A DNA stretch of 41,698 bases. Source: Methanosarcina barkeri MS (GTDB lineage: Archaea; Halobacteriota; Methanosarcinia; Methanosarcinales; Methanosarcinaceae). Shown here one piece after another: positions 26,671 to 35,505 of this stretch (positions within the stretch are counted from its first letter, which is position 1; every line of letters begins with the position of its first letter). The stretch is from assembly GCF_000970025.1 (NCBI RefSeq), contig NZ_CP009527.1, positions 1 to 41,698 on the forward strand, read 5' to 3'. The notes under the pieces are model-generated. The model was not told where the DNA came from and did not search any database. It saw only the letters and a list, made by a program, of their open reading frames with translations. Position numbers and translations under genes: made by a program.

Positions 26671-28033
26671 GAGTTACATCGGAAATGAGTATATGTATGA
26701 ACCTATCCAAAAAGCCACTTTGTTATCAATCGTTGGGAATTTTCAGAATTTTTATGATCTTGGGCTTGATTGATTATTCGAAATACAAAGTTCAAGAAGC
26801 AAATTTCAAGTTTTGGGATGAACTCTATGATTAAAAAGCTAGATTGCAAACTGTCTCAATACTGTATCTAATTCTATAATTAACCTGAGTTATTTTTGTC
26901 TATAACAATTTTTGAGTTACATCGGAAATGAGTGTGTATATATAATTAAAGGCTATCCTGAGTTTTTTTTGTTTATAACAATTTTTGAGTTACATCGGAA
27001 ATGAGTGTGTATATATAATTAGAGGCTAACCTGAGTTATTTTTGTTTATAACAATTTTTGAGTTACATCGGAAATGAGTGTGTATATATAATTAAAGGCT
27101 ATCCTGAGTTATTTTTGTCTATAACAATTTTTGAGTTACATCGGAAATGAGTGTGTATATATAATTAGAGGCTAACCTGAGTTATTTTTATTATAACAAT
27201 TTTTGAGTTACATCGGAAATGAGTGTGTATATATAATTAGAGGCTAACCTGAGTTATTTTTGTCTATAACAATTTTTGAGTTACATCGGAAATGAGTGTG
27301 TATATATAATTAGAGGCTAGCCTGAGTTATTTTTGTCTATAACAATTTTTGAGTTACATCGGAAATGAGTGTGTATATATAATTAGAGGCTAACCTGAGT
27401 TATTTTTGTCTATAACAATTTTTGAGTTACATCGGAAATGAGTGTGTATATATAATTAGAGGCTAGCCTGAGTTATTTTTGTCTATAACAATTTTTGAGT
27501 TACATCGGAAATGAGTGTGTATATATAATTAGAGGCTAACCTGAGTTATTTTTATTATAACAATTTTTGAGTTACATCGGAAATGAGTGTGTATATATAA
27601 TTAGAGGCTAACCTGAGTTATTTTTGTCTATAACAATTTTTGAGTTACATCGGAAATGAGTGTGTATATATAATTAGAGGCTAGCCTGAGTTATTTTTAT
27701 TATAACAATTTTTGAGTTACATCGGAAATGAGTATGTATATATAATTAGAGGCTAACCTGAGTTATTTTTGTCTATAACAATTTTTGAGTTACATCGGAA
27801 ATGAGTGTGTATATATAATTAGAGGCTAGCCTGAGTTATTTTTATTATAACAATTTTTGAGTTACATCGGAAATGAGTATGTATATATAATTAAAAGCTG
27901 TCCTGAGTTATTTTTGTCTATAACAATTTTTGAGTTACATCGGAAATGAGTGTGTATATATAATTAGAGGCTAACCTGAGTTATTTTTATTATAACAATT
28001 TTTGAGTTACATCGGAAATGAGTATGTATATTT
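26671..28033 (+). repeat. Right arm of the ORB-like array: 17 copies, plus orientation, 72-73 bp spacing
   Basis: GAGTTACATCGGAAATGAGT occurs at 26671 (solo), then at 26914, 26987, 27060, 27133, 27205, 27278, 27351, 27424, 27497, 27569, 27642, 27714, 27787, 27859, 27932 and 28004. Spacing is 73 bp where the filler reads TTTTTGTCTATAAC and 72 bp where it reads TTTTTATTATAAC. Each copy is followed by GTGTATATATAATTA or a close variant. The filler is conserved too, so this is a tandem repeat and not a CRISPR. The spacing is close to seven DNA helical turns, which would place all copies on one face. Confidence 0.97.
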
Positions 28034-28655
28034 TTGGTGACCCCTTTTGATATTGTTGATTGTTACTGTCTTTGTCAAGTGTACACTTCATTTGTCTTGA
28101 GGCCGTACATAATTGGATATTTGATTTTGCGTGTTTTTGTATTTCTGTAATAAAGTACACTTGTATATCAAGCATTTAATATACATGTATATAAGTATAC
28201 TAATATCTTGAAATACTTGAATGTGTTTAATATAGTAGTAAGTAAAGATTTGTTCGGATCTTTTTAGAAGGTTTTTTTACACTTTAAGATATGAAGAGCC
28301 TTTAATTTATTTTTACAGATATTCTTGCGTATCTTCCTAATTATGTTTTTATATCTCTCTTAATTGAATACCTGTACATATTATATTTGGATACAAGTCT
28401 GCATGTATACTTATCTATAAGTATACTTATATCTATTTTATCTATTTTATCCAAAAAAGGTCTCATTTTTTTAATTTTTTATTACGCTTGTATGTTCTAT
28501 ACAGGTGACCCGTTATTTTACTCCAACTTTGAATTTGTTTTATTTTACATAATCATTTCACAATGACAAAATGAAATTGAAATTTACTCAATGTTTAACT
28601 TTTTGCGTCGCTTGATGTTGTATTATGTATTTGAAAAATCATTTCAGGATAAGAC
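28034..28655. other. Intergenic after the array, with GTATAC-type elements
   Basis: No gene is seen. A perfect palindrome AAGTGTACACTT lies at 28077-28088. GTATAC-type elements lie at about 28179-28201 and 28404-28427, and a second GGTGACCC occurs near 28504. The GTATAC elements match those near parA. Confidence 0.5.
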
Positions 28656-28708
28656 GTGAACTACCACGAAGCTAAAGACTTCGGGGTTTTACGCTTTGAC
28701 CTATAAAT
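28656..28708 (-). repeat. Solo IS200/IS605-type end-like hairpin remnant (copy 4)
   Basis: GTGAACTACCACGAAGCTAA, then AGACTTCGGGGTTTTACGC and CCTATAAA. On the minus strand it reads CGAAGTCTTTAGCTTCG, a short hairpin, followed by TGGTAGTTCAC, a typical right-end layout of IS200/IS605 elements. No transposase genes are near. Confidence 0.55.
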
Positions 28709-28825
28709 AATTGAGTTTACTTTTCGTTTATGTATATATAAGTTAAAAAACGTATAATAAAACTTAAGTATGGGAAATCATTTCTATAATACGACTATTT
28801 TTTTGATTAGTGGGGTATCAAGATT

Positions 28826-29575
28826 ATGGTTAAGCTAAAATATATAACATCTTGTTTGTTAAAAATGACTTATGGTTCTAGCCTACTAAATGCAGGTAGA
28901 CATATGTCAATATCAATCAATGGAATTATAACTCATATTGTAACTTATTATTCTTATCTACTAAAAATATGTAAATATATAACAATAGCAGTCGATGGAA
29001 TTATAACACCTCTAATCTTATTAATGACAAGATTAATGTTTATAGACACGTCGTTAAGGCCAGTGTGGAGGATTAGAGGACTTATATTATTTCCTTTTAT
29101 AAAATGTGCTTCAGTTCCTTATATTGGGAAAAATGTCTACTTTATTGAATTATTAACTAGAAAATATATTTTCGGGAAAAACGTTCATATTTCAAATTTT
29201 TGTAAGTTAATTGGCCCCATAGAGATTGGAGATAACGTGTCAATGAGTAATAATGTTGAGATAAGGCATCATACTGTTATTGGTAATAATGTTGGCATAG
29301 GACCAAACACACTATTTATTACTGACACTCATGAATTAGGAAATGAAAAAAAAAGAGTCGGAAAACACGTAACTAAAAAAATAATTATTGGAGATGGATG
29401 TTGGATTGGAGCAAATGTTATAATTTTAGGTGGAGTGACGATTGGTGCAGGATCTGTCATAGCTGCAGGATCTGTTGTAGCCACAAATATAAAACCTAAT
29501 TCATTTGTGGTAGGTGACCGAGCAAAAGAAATCAGGACTTTGAGGAGTATGAATAGCTTAAGAAGATCTCAATAA
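28826..29575 (+). CDS. Left-handed beta-helix (hexapeptide) acyltransferase
   Basis: This 249-residue protein has a C-terminal hexapeptide-repeat domain from about residue 100: IGPIEIGDNVSMSNNVEI, HHTVIGNNVGIGPNTLFI, TDTHELG with the probable catalytic histidine, IIIGDGCWIGANVIILGGVT and IGAGSVIAAGSVVATNI. This matches the maltose/WbbJ-type O-acetyltransferases that decorate sugars. The N-terminal 100 residues are hydrophobic, with two or three possible membrane segments, which suggests action on a membrane-bound glycan. The start ATG follows GTGGGGT. It stands apart from the other glycan genes, just past the replication array. Confidence 0.88.
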   Translation: MVKLKYITSCLLKMTYGSSLLNAGRHMSISINGIITHIVTYYSYLLKICKYITIAVDGIITPLILLMTRLMFIDTSLRPVWRIRGLILFPFIKCASVPYIGKNVYFIELLTRKYIFGKNVHISNFCKLIGPIEIGDNVSMSNNVEIRHHTVIGNNVGIGPNTLFITDTHELGNEKKRVGKHVTKKIIIGDGCWIGANVIILGGVTIGAGSVIAAGSVVATNIKPNSFVVGDRAKEIRTLRSMNSLRRSQ

Positions 29576-30556
29576 CTCATATTCCCAAAATATTGATCTT
29601 GTCTACAGGCAATGGAGTGGTAAACTTCAACTAAATAAATTTTGTGAGAAGCGTGCATTTACATACAGAATGTCTCATTATTTTAAACAGTGACTACAGT
29701 ACTTTCCTTAATATCTGTTTTCAAAATATTCTTGAAATACCATCGATAATTGTTTCATTACGAGCAGTCACTAGTGGTGTACCTCCTACAGGCCTGTCTC
29801 TTTTTATTGTCTTTTTACATCTGACGGAATTCTGCCTCCATGTTTCAGAACAGCTTTTATTATTGCATCGTAAGCACTCTTCTGGCAAGTTAGCTGGCTA
29901 CACTGTGCACCACTCATCTTTTAGCGGCAGAGAGCGGTATGAAATTGATGTTATCTAAAGAAATTGAAGCTTTCTCTATCCTTTCCTGAATGAGGACGCT
30001 GAGGCTTTTATCTTCAGGAGTATCGTCTGCGAAAGCTGAAGGCAAAGCTGCTTTCATCAGATTTCCATGGGACTGCTACTTTCTGGCAAAAACTCAGCCA
30101 CCTGTTGGTTATCTTAAGTGATAGTACTTGTTTTGTCCAGCAGTAGAATATTTACAAGTCTTTACATGGGTAAGTAATTAACTTTACAAATAAATTTATA
30201 TACACCTCAGCCTAATATAAGGTAACACTTTTAAAATAGAAATAAAGATATTTTTGTATTAACAGCTGCTACCATTAAACATCGGAAATGACAGAACAAC
30301 TCTATGACATTCTAAAGTGGTATTTGAAAATTAGGCTTTGTAGAGAAAACCTGTTAAAATGGGCTTTGAAGGCTGAAAACAGATAAGGAAAGGCATATCA
30401 GGTAGTTCAATTCAAAACAATGAAATATTATTTCATGTTTTTATGAAATTTCTCAAAGCTTCAAACAAAGTTCCAAAATCCCTGTAGAAACTTGGCAGGC
30501 TAGAGCATTGCACCCAGAGTATTGATAACCGGCTCTTATGGAACCGGAGGCACTAT
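29576..30556. other. Gene-poor region with unidentified relics
   Basis: A 104-codon frame (29644-29958) has no recognisable features. The opposite strand gives fragments such as VTARNETIIDGISRIF, interrupted by stops, so decayed mobile DNA is likely but I cannot name it. An ORB-core match, CATCGGAAATGACAG, lies at about 30280-30294. Confidence 0.4.
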
Positions 30557-32380
30557 ATGCTAAAAGACTTTGATACGGATCAGAATGACCAAAAAACTAT
30601 TTTGGAACTAAGCAACTTCACTGTATTTTTCGGATTCAAATTACCAGTACAAATATATCGCTCTAACAGGTTCCAGTTATTATTTACATCGATATCTTTT
30701 ATACTTGTATCTTATTCTCTTTTACTAATTGCAAGAAAACCAGCTATGGGCTATGAAGTTTCTATATATTCCTCCACGCCTTTAATTTTCTGGATATCTC
30801 TACTATTTAGTTTAATAAATGGTATGTTTCTTTTGTGGTCTTCCATTTCCACTAGGAGCAGCAAGCAATTTAATTTAGGGTTTTTTCAGATTATCTTTTG
30901 CAATGCTTTGTTAGTTTTGCTTCCCAAACTAAAGAACTATATGCTGATCATGGGCAGAGGCGATAATGCCGATTATGTAGGGTATGCAATGGACGTAAGT
31001 ATTTATGGATATATTCCTGATTATAATTTTTATCCGTATACTTCAGTACTTATTTCTCAAATTGGCCAAGTTTTAAACACATCTGCTTTAGAAGTATCAA
31101 AGTATATTCCTTCTTTATTTGTTATCATTTATATGCTTTCTATTTATTGCTGGGCAAAATCATTTAAACAAGATCAGAATTTTATTATATACTCAATTAT
31201 AGCTTCAATACCTCTATTTTTTGCTTGGTTTTTTTCAACAATATATTATATGCTTATTTCAACTTTAATTTTGCCGCTTTTCTTTTATACACTTAATAAA
31301 AACAGTGATTTCCGCTATAGAATCTTTGTTGTTATAATCTGCTTAGTACTTCCGTTTACTCATCCCATTGTATCGTTGATTTTTCTACTATATCTCGTAT
31401 GTATATACCTTGAGGAAACATTGTCAGATAGGAACTCTCACAAAGTAACTTTACGTTTAATTATGATTTTTTTAATAACTTCGTCTATCTGGTATCTAAC
31501 TCAGTACGCTTTGACAAAAAATGCTATTGTAATTTTTGAGCAAATAGAAAATACTCTTCTCCAAAGAGGTTCGGATACTACAACATTAAATGTAGCAACT
31601 GGGTATTTTGATAAGTTGGGTTATTTAACAGCAATAAGGTCATTCCTAATTATGACATTTGATGAATTGACGTACTATATCTTTTCGTTACTTTCAATTT
31701 TATTTATATTCAAAAATTCCGAAAAAGGCTTGAAATCGATTTCTTTGTGTTTTGTTTTTGGTAGCATTTTTTATATTTTTCTTTTTATGTCGTCTCAAGC
31801 TCATACTCCATACAGATTTATTAATTTAGATGTTAACATGATATTTACGCCATTGTTGTTAGGATACCTTATGGTTTCTTTGCGTAAACAATATAAGATA
31901 GTTCTAAATCTTCTCATAGTCCTGTCTGTAATTACTACAGTTGCCTCACTGTACCAATCTCCTATTATTACATATCCAAGCGATGAATTTACTGCTTATG
32001 ACATTTCTGGAGGAAAGTGGTTGGTGGATTCTAAAAACGAGGATATACCTACAATTACCTTACTTAGTCCTTTACATCGTTATTCTTCTCTTATTTATGG
32101 TTCAAATTATTCTTCAATTCATATGTCCTCAGTTGGACCTTGGTCCAGTTTTCCAACAAATTTAAGTTCATTTGAAACCGGTGTCTTCCCAGCTAATATT
32201 ACTCAGTATTTTTTGATAACAGAGTATGAAAAACAAGCTTATTCTACGGTATGGAAAGGTGTTGGACAGGTTAATGAAAGTGATCTAACTTCTGTTAATT
32301 TTTGTAAAAATGTATACCATATCTATGATAACCAAGAGTTTTCAATTTATCTTGCAAAGTCCTGCAAAGAAGGAGAATAA
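30557..32380 (+). CDS. Polytopic membrane protein, possible GT-C-type glycosyltransferase
   Basis: This 607-residue protein has many hydrophobic segments, roughly from residue 45 to 470 (for example LLFTSISFILVSYSLLLIA, FVVIICLVLPFTHPIVSLIF and TAIRSFLIMTFDELTYYIF), then a soluble C-terminal domain of about 130 residues. The first outer loop includes GRGDNADYVGYAMDV, an acidic motif reminiscent of GT-C glycosyltransferases that use polyprenyl-phosphate sugars. The family is not certain. ACCGGAGG lies just upstream of the ATG. It begins the plus-strand surface block, so it may glycosylate the secreted proteins or assemble the surface glycan. Confidence 0.7.
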   Translation: MLKDFDTDQNDQKTILELSNFTVFFGFKLPVQIYRSNRFQLLFTSISFILVSYSLLLIARKPAMGYEVSIYSSTPLIFWISLLFSLINGMFLLWSSISTRSSKQFNLGFFQIIFCNALLVLLPKLKNYMLIMGRGDNADYVGYAMDVSIYGYIPDYNFYPYTSVLISQIGQVLNTSALEVSKYIPSLFVIIYMLSIYCWAKSFKQDQNFIIYSIIASIPLFFAWFFSTIYYMLISTLILPLFFYTLNKNSDFRYRIFVVIICLVLPFTHPIVSLIFLLYLVCIYLEETLSDRNSHKVTLRLIMIFLITSSIWYLTQYALTKNAIVIFEQIENTLLQRGSDTTTLNVATGYFDKLGYLTAIRSFLIMTFDELTYYIFSLLSILFIFKNSEKGLKSISLCFVFGSIFYIFLFMSSQAHTPYRFINLDVNMIFTPLLLGYLMVSLRKQYKIVLNLLIVLSVITTVASLYQSPIITYPSDEFTAYDISGGKWLVDSKNEDIPTITLLSPLHRYSSLIYGSNYSSIHMSSVGPWSSFPTNLSSFETGVFPANITQYFLITEYEKQAYSTVWKGVGQVNESDLTSVNFCKNVYHIYDNQEFSIYLAKSCKEGE

Positions 32381-32489
32381 TACAAATTATTAGTAAATGC
32401 TAAGTTTGAAAAATTTTTCATTTTTATATGCATCATATTTTTGATCGTATTACTGTTTTTTTCTGTTCTTTACTTTCGAAATGCATCTC

Positions 32490-32535
32490 TATATTCTTTA
32501 ACTGTCTATAATTATTTATACAGTTAAAGAATATA
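32490..32535. terminator. Perfect 16-bp inverted repeat downstream of the membrane protein gene
   Basis: TATATTCTTTAACTGT (32490-32505) and ACAGTTAAAGAATATA (32520-32535) pair perfectly around a 14-nt loop. Placed 110 bp after the stop at 32380 and 107 bp before the next start, it may end the upstream transcript or act as an operator for the secreted-protein genes. Confidence 0.55.
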
Positions 32536-32641
32536 CATACAAGTTAAACAACATGCTATCAACGATTAATATGTACATCGTATAATAATAAATAAAGTAA
32601 CTCAATGATGTCGATAATCTGGACAATAGGAATGAAAAACT

Positions 32642-35089
32642 ATGGAAAATATATTTAAAGTTTTATTCGGGTTGCTGCTGCTCTCCATGTTGGCATTTCC
32701 AGGAGCAGCAGCACCCGTAACAAATGGCTTGGTGGCCTCGTATAATGGGAATATCACTGGCAATGTTCTACTGGATGAATCTGGAAATTACAATGACGGG
32801 TATCTTAAAAATGCCGTTCAAGGGACGCTGTTATCCACAGGCGCTGATTATGTTTCTTTTTCCGGTTCAAATAGCCAGGCAAATATTCTCAACAACGCAA
32901 GCACAAACATCACATCCGAAATCTCTGTAGAATTTATAGGCTCAATCAACGAGTTTTCCAGTTATGGGGCAATCGTTTCGAAGTATTCCGACGAAAACGG
33001 TACAGGGTGGTACCTGTCGTGCAGGAGTGACCCTTCTTTACAAAAAATAGTGTTTGGAATGTTCGACACAAACGGGGTTTTGCATCACTGTAGATCCGAT
33101 ATTTACTTGGAAGCTGGTCAAGTTTATGATATTGTGGTAACATACGACGGAAATATCGTACATGTCTACGTCAATGGGGTTGATTCGTCTGCTGACGAGA
33201 GTCCAGTATGGGCAGTTCCGATGTCCGGGAATAACTACAATACATCGATTGCTTATGCAGAAAATGGTCTGAATTATCTTAATTGTAGTATGTTGGCTTT
33301 CAGACTCTATGATCGTGCTCTGACATTATCTGAAGTACAACAGAATCATCAAAATGACAAATGGAAATATGTACCAGATATTTCTTCGGAGATCATCGAC
33401 TTGAAGAAAAAAGCATATGGTGACGGCGGATTACCTCGATATATGGGATCACATGCTATGAGCCAGTCAGTGTCCGGAGTGAGTGTGGTCGATTCGAACC
33501 TGTCTTCACTTGGATCGGTATCAATGCCATATTATCAGGATAATGGAGGCGCAGAGACCGATTACAACCTGTTGAACTCCTCAATCTCAGGTGTAAAATG
33601 GAAGAACTATTATGCACCCGGTTCTTCAGCTTTGCTGTCATTTTTCGGGGACAATCGGACCAGGCTGGAGAACCTTAGTCTTTTAAATAATTCTCTTCAT
33701 CTCTCAAATTCTGTGACTTACACTGAAGACACGCTGGTTACAAAAGAAGCAGTTCCGGTGATTGGTAACGCATTTCAATTTTATGGGGATGGGTTAAACA
33801 CAATTTCAGAAAATGCTGTTCAAGGCTACACTGTTCAGGCCTATACTGATAATGGTGAGATTCAAAATGATTGTATTTTCAACTCGTCAGGTAACCCAAT
33901 ATATAACTACTATCAGAACCGGACAGCTGGAACTACCCGGAATAATTCAGTAGATCTTCTTCTTTCTTCTCCACAGCTGACACCAATGCCCTGTCCGAGT
34001 GGATACCTTGGCTCCCTAAGTTTTGCAATTCATGCTGATGCACAAGACCCTGATTCCTTGAAAACCATGATGTATGGAACCAACGATATCATTGAGCCTG
34101 AGGATAGTACGCAAGGGTACATAGGACACGAGCTAATGTGCACATGGTCGGCATTTGCAGCTTCTTCTGGCGGTGCTGGGGTTGGTTTTGATAATGTCTC
34201 ATTCAAAGCAACACTTGATGACATGTATGCACATGGTTTTGAGATAGTACCTCACAACGTAATTGGTTGGGCGGGTGAAGGCAATCCAACTCGTGACACT
34301 ACTGGATACTATTTACCCTGGTACGCCAGCAATTACACTTCAAGAAACTGGATTGACCATGGGTTAAATGGCGGAAATCGAAACACGGGTTTAAAGAGTT
34401 TGGGTCTGGACAAAGACTCCTCACAATATTACATAGGGGATTTACTGCGTGAGCATGAGGTTCAGTATGCCTGGGCATATCAGGATCAATATGGATCGCC
34501 AGAAAGAGGTCTTTCCACGAGTCGTATTCAGTCTCTTGGGCTTCCCTATGATATTGTCTGGACTAATACGAATTTTACCTGGGACGATGGCACACCTATG
34601 TATGAGTGGACCTCAACCTGGGCGCCAGATAAAACTGCTCTGAATTATTTCAACAATACTGCACTTCAAAATATGATTGACAGTTATGGAGTGTGTTTCT
34701 GGCATGATTACACGGCGTATAACGGTGAAGCCTTTGAAGACTACTATTATTATAAAGACAATCACACGATCAATGAAGCATACGATAATCTTTTGCTAAA
34801 TATGTCTGAACAAAAGAAAGCTGGTAGGCTCTGGAACCCGACTGTAAGCCAGTATATTGACTACTGGCGAGCTGCATGTAACGTTGAATGTAAGTGTACT
34901 GGTCAGGACACATACACTTTGATCAACCACAATTCTGAAACTGTCTCTGGTTATGCCATGCGGGTAACAGGGTCCTACTCTGTGAAACTGGATGGCAACG
35001 ATTTGGACACCAAAATGAATGGAAATGACACGGTGTTCTGGATGAACCTTTCACCAGGTACACATCTGCTGACAATAGTGAGGGCTTAA
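32642..35089 (+). CDS. Secreted LamG-domain protein with polysaccharide-deacetylase-like region (paralog 1)
   Basis: This 815-residue protein has a signal peptide (1-24, ending GAAAP). A LamG/concanavalin-like domain (about 27-245) shows SYNGNITGNVLLDESGNYND, VYDIVVTYDGNIVHVYVNGV and FRLYDRALTLSEVQQNH. The middle (about 450-740) has YLGSLSFAIHADAQDPDS, MYAHGFEIVPHNVIG, NWIDHGL and ISRYGV-type FWHDYT motifs in an arrangement like NodB-type deacetylases; this assignment is tentative. The C-terminal 90 residues form a beta-rich domain. The product is probably a sugar-binding and perhaps sugar-modifying protein at the cell surface. It is a clear paralog of the gene at 35506. An AGGA site lies about 10 nt before the ATG. 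Confidence 0.85.
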   Translation: MENIFKVLFGLLLLSMLAFPGAAAPVTNGLVASYNGNITGNVLLDESGNYNDGYLKNAVQGTLLSTGADYVSFSGSNSQANILNNASTNITSEISVEFIGSINEFSSYGAIVSKYSDENGTGWYLSCRSDPSLQKIVFGMFDTNGVLHHCRSDIYLEAGQVYDIVVTYDGNIVHVYVNGVDSSADESPVWAVPMSGNNYNTSIAYAENGLNYLNCSMLAFRLYDRALTLSEVQQNHQNDKWKYVPDISSEIIDLKKKAYGDGGLPRYMGSHAMSQSVSGVSVVDSNLSSLGSVSMPYYQDNGGAETDYNLLNSSISGVKWKNYYAPGSSALLSFFGDNRTRLENLSLLNNSLHLSNSVTYTEDTLVTKEAVPVIGNAFQFYGDGLNTISENAVQGYTVQAYTDNGEIQNDCIFNSSGNPIYNYYQNRTAGTTRNNSVDLLLSSPQLTPMPCPSGYLGSLSFAIHADAQDPDSLKTMMYGTNDIIEPEDSTQGYIGHELMCTWSAFAASSGGAGVGFDNVSFKATLDDMYAHGFEIVPHNVIGWAGEGNPTRDTTGYYLPWYASNYTSRNWIDHGLNGGNRNTGLKSLGLDKDSSQYYIGDLLREHEVQYAWAYQDQYGSPERGLSTSRIQSLGLPYDIVWTNTNFTWDDGTPMYEWTSTWAPDKTALNYFNNTALQNMIDSYGVCFWHDYTAYNGEAFEDYYYYKDNHTINEAYDNLLLNMSEQKKAGRLWNPTVSQYIDYWRAACNVECKCTGQDTYTLINHNSETVSGYAMRVTGSYSVKLDGNDLDTKMNGNDTVFWMNLSPGTHLLTIVRA

Positions 35090-35505
35090 AAACGAGATAA
35101 ATTCTTAAATAATTTATTTTTTTGCAGGTGTAAGTCTGTACAGAAGCAGGGTTTTGTGAAGTCTTTGGAATCTGGACAATTTTATGAGTCTAGAACTAAC
35201 TGAAAAAAATGTTTATAACTTCCAAAAACTCCTTTCTTATTTTCAGAAAGTGTTATATAAGAAACGGACATAAATCCTATCTCACAGTTTATATATATAA
35301 TAACTGTAATACATTCACCTAGTGACAACAAATTACAGTTATTTAGTAAGTTATTGGCTCTCATTACCAACTGCCACTTTACTTCTAGAAAGGGAATTTC
35401 CTCCTTCTTGTTAAGGAGGTCTTGAGATAGGGTAATAATGGACCCTTTACGTGTGTCAATGGCAGGAAAGTGGTAATTACCGAAATAAAAGGGAATGTCG
35501 ATCTC
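35090..35505. other. Intergenic between the LamG paralogs
   Basis: No gene is seen. A short hairpin, CCTCCTT (35400-35406) and AAGGAGG (35413-35419), lies about 90 bp before the next start. The rest is AT-rich. Confidence 0.5.

Noticed and set aside
26914..28033. CRISPR array
   Set aside because: The sequence between the cores is itself repeated and nearly identical, so there are no unique spacers. The unit is 72-73 bp, and no cas genes are present.
24717..28033. Main chromosomal origin of the host
   Set aside because: orc1 next to ORB-like arrays would also fit a chromosome origin, but the ends of the window join in frame and in repeat phase, parA is nearby and housekeeping genes are absent. 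A plasmid is more likely, though not proven.
29644..29958. 104-codon plus-strand frame as a gene
   Set aside because: It has no ribosome-binding site and no recognisable features. The opposite strand shows scattered fragments that look like decayed mobile DNA.
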